DNA of 17,461 bases from an uncultured Oscillospiraceae bacterium. Its GTDB lineage: Bacteria; Bacillota; Clostridia; Oscillospirales; Acutalibacteraceae. Of the stretch, positions 13,735 to 17,461 are shown piece after piece; positions within the stretch are counted from its first letter, which is position 1, and every line of letters begins with the position of its first letter. The notes under the pieces are model-generated. The model did no database searches. It was given only the letters and a program-made list of their open reading frames with translations, and had not been told where the DNA came from. The DNA lies in contig CABUAS010000035.1 in assembly GCA_902489595.1 (NCBI GenBank), positions 1-17,461 of the forward strand. The letters are read 5' to 3'. Position numbers and translations under genes: made by a program.

Positions 13735-15012
13735 TTAGTTTTCCTCCTTGCCGACAAGTCTGTAAACAGTGTCAAGGCTTATAAGATTTGCGCATTCAAT
13801 AATCTGCTCTTTTGTAACGCTTTTATTTTCAGCAGCACTTTCGGCAGGTGACTTGGTAATTTTATCTGCCATCTGTGAAGTGTACCACACCTCAAGCGAT
13901 TCGGGCGCATCATAAACAGAATTTATTGCATCCGTAAGCGCCATTTTTGATGAAGAAAATTCATAATCAAAATTGCCTTTTTTAATTTCTTCAATCTGAT
14001 TTAAAATCTCAGAAACAGCCTTGTCCATATTTTCTTCTTCACAGCCGCTCTGAACGACGATAAAGCTTTTCTGGCGCACATAGCGTGCCGAACAATAATA
14101 GCAAAGGCTCATTTTTTCACGTACATTGGCAAAGAGTTTTGAGTAAGGACCTCCGCCGAACACATCGGCAAACGAACGCATTGCAGGGGCGAGTTCACTG
14201 TCAGGCGTGATATTGACACGAAATCCCATAACAAGTTTGCCCTGCTTGACTTCCATCTCCTCTTTTACCTCTTTAATTTCGTTTGGCACAGGATTAAAAA
14301 CAGCGTCAACAGGCGCTTTATAATCACGCTCAACATTACTGAATTTATCAAGCAAAAGCTCTTTAACCTCATGCTGAGATGCATTTCCGACAACGGTAAG
14401 CAAAACAAAAGATGTTTTAAGAAGATTTTCCCAAGCGGTTTTAAGACTTTCGGGTGTGGCTTTGTTCACATCTTCTTTCGTGCCGTATCTGTTAATTGCA
14501 TACGGCTCACCCTCAAACATAATGCTTTCTGTTTTTCTTAAAACATAAGTGCGCTTTTCATTTTCTTCACTCTCGATTTTTTCGATAAGCAAACGTTTCT
14601 GCACATCGACACTGTTTTGAGTAAACAAGCCGTTTTCATCAAAATTCGGTTCAAAAAGAAGTGAAAGCAGAAGCGACAGGCATTCCGTTAAAATCTTTTT
14701 ATCATCAAGTGCAAATCTGTCGTCAATACAGGTGATGCCGAATTTTATAACCTGATTTTCACTGAGTTTGGAAACCGAGGGGCTGAGCACGGCACCGTAA
14801 AGCGATGCAAGGTGAGTATTAAGCTCACGCAGTGTTTTAAAAGCATCGCAGCTTTCACAAAGAAGAAGTGAAAGAAGTGCATTTTCAGACGCCGTTTCTT
14901 TTTTTAACGGCACAAGCAAAGAGATTGCAAGTTCATTTGTTTTAAACTGAGTTGCAGGAACGAAAATAATATCAATTCCGTTTGCAACGTTTTTTTTCGT
15001 AAAATCCGCCAT
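13735..15012 (-). CDS. ymfF: M16-like protein without zinc motif, YmfF type
   Basis: This 425-residue M16-fold protein lacks HxxEH. The matching region reads LLSLLLCESCDAF (about 48-60), so it should not bind zinc and probably forms a heterodimer with YmfH, as non-catalytic M16 subunits do. The C-terminal half has the arginine/tyrosine-rich segment (GFRVNITPDSE, then GGGPYSKLFANVREKMSLCYYCSARY) typical of M16 partners that close the chamber. The start is the ATG at 15012, with a near-perfect AGGAGGTC (15017-15024). A reading from 15045 would add 11 residues across the ribosome site and the -10 element, and is rejected. It is the first gene of the ymfF-ymfH-lgt-folD operon. Confidence 0.88.
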   Translation of the reverse strand: MADFTKKNVANGIDIIFVPATQFKTNELAISLLVPLKKETASENALLSLLLCESCDAFKTLRELNTHLASLYGAVLSPSVSKLSENQVIKFGITCIDDRFALDDKKILTECLSLLLSLLFEPNFDENGLFTQNSVDVQKRLLIEKIESEENEKRTYVLRKTESIMFEGEPYAINRYGTKEDVNKATPESLKTAWENLLKTSFVLLTVVGNASQHEVKELLLDKFSNVERDYKAPVDAVFNPVPNEIKEVKEEMEVKQGKLVMGFRVNITPDSELAPAMRSFADVFGGGPYSKLFANVREKMSLCYYCSARYVRQKSFIVVQSGCEEENMDKAVSEILNQIEEIKKGNFDYEFSSSKMALTDAINSVYDAPESLEVWYTSQMADKITKSPAESAAENKSVTKEQIIECANLISLDTVYRLVGKEEN

Positions 15013-15035
15013 TTTTGACCTCCTGTCGGAAATAG

Positions 15036-15044
15036 ATTTTATCA
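15036..15044 (-). promoter_or_regulatory. candidate extended -10 promoter of the ymfF operon
   Basis: On the minus strand TGaTAAAAT (15036-15044) is an extended -10 about 24 nt upstream of the ymfF ATG at 15012. No good -35 is seen in the very AT-rich stretch before it. The 119-bp gap to the upstream small-gene cassette holds nothing else I can name. Confidence 0.4.
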
Positions 15045-15131
15045 TACAAAGATAAATCCATAATAAAAATATAATACCATAACATTTCCATTATTTCCAT
15101 ATTATATTTAATTTATAAATAAAAATTTACA

Positions 15132-15464
15132 TTAAAGCAGTAAATAAAGCAGTGCCAAAAGCAATTTATGGTCTGCGCCTTCGTGAGATAAAAGAATTAC
15201 GAGCATAAGAATAATAAAACTCGAATCGGAACCGGGTTCCTTTTCATTTTCATATGCTTTCGCCTTATCCTCTTTAAAAAACTGCTCCGCCTGACGATTT
15301 GAGTCCTGCGTTTTCTTTTCTGCCTGCTTTTTGTTATCAGAATTATGATTAACACTCTGATTTCGTGCCGAATTATCTGCACCGATATATGAATTCGCCC
15401 TCATCTGCATTTCACGAACTCTTTTTTTAGCCTCCTCGATATCACTTCTTGAAAAATCCGCCAT
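15132..15464 (-). CDS. small protein with C-terminal hydrophobic hairpin, unknown function
   Basis: I do not recognise a named family. The 110 residues fall into an N-terminal charged helix (about 5-22), a hydrophilic, low-complexity Asn/Gln/Lys/Glu middle (30-80), and a C-terminus of two short hydrophobic runs, SFIILMLVILLS (82-93) and LLLALLYLLL (101-110), separated by HEGADH. That end could dip into or line a membrane. Similar LLLALLY endings occur, from memory, in small unannotated clostridial proteins; I cannot verify this. Its ATG overlaps the stop of the preceding gene by one base (TGATG), so it is the last member of a three-gene cassette. Confidence 0.65.
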   Translation of the reverse strand: MADFSRSDIEEAKKRVREMQMRANSYIGADNSARNQSVNHNSDNKKQAEKKTQDSNRQAEQFFKEDKAKAYENEKEPGSDSSFIILMLVILLSHEGADHKLLLALLYLLL

Positions 15465-15877
15465 CAGAATAAATCCTTAAGATACGGCAGAATGTCAAAA
15501 AGACGCAGAATTTTAATTGCCGTATCTGCCTTTGCCTGATGTTCGGGCGCAAGATGAGGTTTGAGTGCCATTATTAAATCCGTATTTTTATTTGATGCAG
15601 AGTTCATTTTGTCAAAAATCGTTTTTGCTTTCATCATCATATTGAAGTCATCAGTATTCAGTCCAAAAGAAGCCAGGGCATTTGAGCCTTGGCCCCGGCT
15701 TTGATTCTGTGACTGATTTTTGCTGTTGTGATGCTGATTGTGATTATTTGCAGGCAATTCTGTGTTTTCGGCAGTATTGTCGCCGTCATTTCCTCCTAAA
15801 ATAGAGGAGGCAACACCTTTTAACATATTTATATCATCTGCCGAAAGGCTTGAAATAATATCATTTAAATTATCCAT
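15464..15877 (-). CDS. small helical protein with Asn/Gln/His-rich linker, unknown function
   Basis: I do not recognise a named family. The 137 residues contain an N-terminal helical part (1-28, with LSADDINMLKGVASSILGG), a disordered linker (about 30-66) rich in Asn, Gln, His and Ser, and a C-terminal helical domain (67-137). The latter ends with DLIMALKPHLAPEHQAKADT and AIKILRLFDILPYLKDLF, an amphipathic pattern. No signal peptide or membrane segment is seen. AAAGGAAT lies just upstream of the ATG across the stop of the 80-residue gene, only 3 nt away. The tight packing suggests the three products work together. Confidence 0.65.
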   Translation of the reverse strand: MDNLNDIISSLSADDINMLKGVASSILGGNDGDNTAENTELPANNHNQHHNSKNQSQNQSRGQGSNALASFGLNTDDFNMMMKAKTIFDKMNSASNKNTDLIMALKPHLAPEHQAKADTAIKILRLFDILPYLKDLF

Positions 15878-15880
15878 ACA

Positions 15881-16123
15881 CTATTCCTTTAACAAGTTTT
15901 TAAGAAGTTCTTTCGCCTGTGGGGTAGAAAGCAGTTTTTCGGTCTGTGATTTGTCAGACAAAACAGATTTTAATTTTGAACTTGCCTCGGCAGAAAGATT
16001 TTTATTGATAAAATCATCCAGATTGCCGCCGTCAACAGCCTGTTTCAGTTTTCCGACATCAACACCTGATTTTTTTGAGGCATTTTTCATAATCTTGTTC
16101 ATATCATTATTATTTAAATTCAT
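15881..16123 (-). CDS. 80-residue helical protein, unknown function
   Basis: I do not recognise a named family. The protein is soluble and predicted to be all helix, rich in Lys, Asn, Ser and Leu. Three segments can be seen: NNNDMNKIMKNASKKSGVD (4-22), KLKQAVDGGNLDDFINKNLS (25-44) and, near the end, EKLLSTPQAKELLKNLLKE (62-80). AAAGGGGATT (about 16128-16137) precedes the ATG. It is the first gene of the small-protein cassette and is divergent from the phosphoesterase gene. Small proteins of this make-up are common in Clostridia in my memory, without an assigned role. Confidence 0.65.
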   Translation of the reverse strand: MNLNNNDMNKIMKNASKKSGVDVGKLKQAVDGGNLDDFINKNLSAEASSKLKSVLSDKSQTEKLLSTPQAKELLKNLLKE

Positions 16124-16143
16124 TGCAATCCCCTTTCACATAC

Positions 16144-16158
16144 AGTATACTATATAAT
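16144..16158. promoter_or_regulatory. overlapping divergent -10 elements
   Basis: TATAAT (16153-16158) is a rightward -10 for the phosphoesterase gene, starting at 16183. On the minus strand TATACT (16144-16149) is a -10 for the small-gene cassette. They are 3 bp apart, so only one may be used at a time. No clear -35 is seen for either. Confidence 0.4.
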
Positions 16159-16182
16159 ATGATTTAGGAAGCGGTGATATGA

Positions 16183-16653
16183 ATGAGACTTCTTGTAACA
16201 TCTGACTCCCACGGCAGAAAAGGCAATTTTTTTGACGTAGCGGAAATGCATATAAATGATACGGATTTATTTATAAATCTCGGCGACTGCAGCAGCGGTG
16301 CAGACCTTGAAGATACAAAAATTTATTTCAGAAATAAACTGCGGCTAAACTGCGTGGCAGGCAACTGCGATTTCAGCAGTACAGAACCGTATGTAAAGGT
16401 GATTAACTTTGCAGGCAAAAAGGTAATGTTTTGCCACGGGCACACACTTTATGTTAAGCACGGCATTGAAAGATTGGTGCAGGAGGCAAAAAATAACGGT
16501 GCAGACATTGCACTGTTCGGGCACACGCACACACCGTTTTATCAGATAATCGACGGCATACACGTTTTTAACCCGGGTGCATTACAGGACGGATGCTACG
16601 GTATGATTGATGTTACAGACAGCGGAATTATGTGTATTCACGCAAAAATTTAG
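16183..16653 (+). CDS. YfcE-type metallophosphoesterase
   Basis: This 156-residue protein belongs to the MJ0936/YfcE calcineurin-like phosphodiesterases. The metal ligands stand in the expected order: DSHG (D8, H10), GDCSSG (D34), GNCD (65-68), CHGH (84-87) and GHTHTPF (112-118). Members hydrolyse phosphodiesters using Mn2+ or Co2+ in the cytoplasm; the natural substrate is unknown. The start is ATG at 16183; the ATG 4 nt earlier opens only an 8-codon reading. GCGGTGAT (16171-16178) is the ribosome site. The alpha/beta hydrolase gene follows after 9 nt and shares the transcript. Confidence 0.93.
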   Translation: MRLLVTSDSHGRKGNFFDVAEMHINDTDLFINLGDCSSGADLEDTKIYFRNKLRLNCVAGNCDFSSTEPYVKVINFAGKKVMFCHGHTLYVKHGIERLVQEAKNNGADIALFGHTHTPFYQIIDGIHVFNPGALQDGCYGMIDVTDSGIMCIHAKI

Positions 16654-16662
16654 GAGTTCAAA

Positions 16663-17322
16663 ATGTTTTTAGACATTGGAAAAATTAGGCTGTATTATGA
16701 AAAAACAGGTACAGGAAAGCCGATTATTTTACTGCACGGAAACGGCGAAGACCATAAAATTTTTGACAAAGCAATTCGGATTTTAAAAAATCATTACACT
16801 GTTTATGCGGTTGATTCAAGAGATCACGGCAAAAGCGGCAGAGTAAGCGAACTGCATTATGAAGATATGGCAGATGATGTTTACGATTTTATAACTTTGC
16901 TGAATCTTGAAAAGCCTATTGTCTACGGTTTCAGCGACGGCGGAATTATTGCGCTTATTCTTGCCGTCAAGCATCAGGATGTTCTTTCAAAAATTATTGT
17001 AAGCGGTGTAAATGCCACGCCGAACGGGCTGAAAACTATACACATTCTGACATATAAAATCAGTTACTTATTCCATAAAAATCCCAAAGTAAAAATGATG
17101 CTGACCGAGCCGAATATCACGGATAATATGCTGAAAAGCATAAAAATCCCCGCCGTTATCACGGCAGGGAGCAACGATATGATAAGGCAAAGCCATATGA
17201 AACATATTGCAGACTGTATACCGAACAGTACATTTACTGTTTTCAAAAACGAACTCCATGGCAGTTACATAGTAAACAGTACCAAAATCGCAGAATTCAT
17301 ATTAAAGCAGGATAATAAATAA
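16663..17322 (+). CDS. alpha/beta-fold hydrolase
   Basis: This 219-residue protein is a compact alpha/beta hydrolase with a full catalytic triad: nucleophile S91 in YGFSDGG (88-94), acid D172 in AGSNDMI and H199 in NELHGSY. The oxyanion motif LLHGNGED (23-30) and DSRDHGKS (51-58) are family hallmarks. It has a short cap region (about 120-155), no signal peptide and no membrane segment, so it is cytoplasmic. The substrate cannot be told; esterases, lipases and C-C hydrolases share this scaffold. AGGAG lies before the ATG, 9 nt after the phosphoesterase stop, and a strong terminator follows. Confidence 0.92.
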   Translation: MFLDIGKIRLYYEKTGTGKPIILLHGNGEDHKIFDKAIRILKNHYTVYAVDSRDHGKSGRVSELHYEDMADDVYDFITLLNLEKPIVYGFSDGGIIALILAVKHQDVLSKIIVSGVNATPNGLKTIHILTYKISYLFHKNPKVKMMLTEPNITDNMLKSIKIPAVITAGSNDMIRQSHMKHIADCIPNSTFTVFKNELHGSYIVNSTKIAEFILKQDNK

Positions 17323-17331
17323 CGCAATAAC

Positions 17332-17359
17332 AAAACGGTGCGAAAAATCGCACCGTTTT
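17332..17359 (+). terminator. Rho-independent terminator of the phosphoesterase-hydrolase operon
   Basis: AAAACGGTGCGA (17332-17343) pairs perfectly with TCGCACCGTTTT (17348-17359), a 12-bp stem with an AAAA loop and a U-rich tail. It begins 9 nt after the stop at 17322. Confidence 0.92.
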
Positions 17360-17365
17360 AATTTT

Positions 17366-17454
17366 CGGGAGGGCACGGAGAATTTGCAATTCGGCAGACC
17401 CTTTTGTCTGCTTATGCAAACATTTCCACCTAACAGGGGAGCAACCTCCCCTAC
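17366..17454 (-). repeat. composite GTAG-headed repeat with 63-nt internal segment
   Basis: The ends match the 27-nt unit found at 3781 and 7200: the first 16 bases at 17366-17381 and the last 10 at 17445-17454. Between them sit 63 nt (17382-17444) holding a nested stem, TTTGCA/TGCAAA (17383-17388, 17415-17420) around GCAGAC/GTCTGC (17394-17399, 17406-17411). A second hairpin, AGGGGAG-CAAC-CTCCCCT (17435-17452), uses the right end. On the minus strand it starts GTAGGGGAG like the others. Confidence 0.65.
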
Positions 17455-17461
17455 ATTACGG

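Noticed and set aside
15013..15045. Eleven-codon extension of YmfF
   Set aside because: It spans the AGGAGGTC ribosome site and a candidate -10; the ATG at 15012 is much better placed.

Overview
The window looks like chromosomal DNA of a low-to-moderate GC, Gram-positive anaerobe of the class Clostridia, probably the Oscillospiraceae/Ruminococcaceae side. This is an inference. It rests on the mix of genes (TcdA, a YmfF/YmfH pair, Lgt, FolD, an RR-HK-ABC module, a flavin disulfide reductase), on strong AGGAGG- and GGTGAT-type ribosome sites, and on short hairpin repeats between genes. No phage, integrase, transposase, CRISPR array or rRNA was seen.

Layout. Positions 1-433 hold the start of a leftward flavoprotein reductase gene and a leftward tRNA-Thr(CGU) with its own promoter and terminator. 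pncC (leftward) and tcdA (rightward) diverge from back-to-back promoters at 919-983. tcdA overlaps a cytoplasmic GH28-type beta-helix protein by one base. A small membrane-anchored or secreted protein of unknown function follows, convergent with GH28. Positions 3752-3870 carry four 27-nt hairpin repeats.

Positions 3893-8972 form a leftward sensing and export module: response regulator, histidine kinase, ABC ATPase and an FtsX-type double permease. The two gene pairs have separate upstream regions that share an 8-bp motif (TATTACAA). Two more hairpin repeats lie between the pairs. A rightward PurF-like gene (9133-10539) has lost the glutaminase residues of its N-terminal domain but keeps the PRPP loop. 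It converges on a leftward operon, ymfF-ymfH-lgt-folD (15012 to 10600), which covers EF-P modification-associated proteins, lipoprotein lipidation and one-carbon folate metabolism. Upstream, three tightly packed leftward genes (16123 to 15132) encode small proteins I cannot name. The window ends with a rightward pair, a YfcE-type phosphoesterase and an alpha/beta hydrolase, then a terminator and a composite hairpin repeat.

The most interesting signals are: the 27-nt repeats, which read on the minus strand as GTAG-headed imperfect palindromes with stems that differ but still pair, recalling REP elements; the glutaminase-dead PurF paralogue; the three-gene small-protein cassette; and the motif shared by the two-component promoter and its probable ABC target. 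Almost every base is accounted for, and there is no gene-free stretch longer than about 300 bases.
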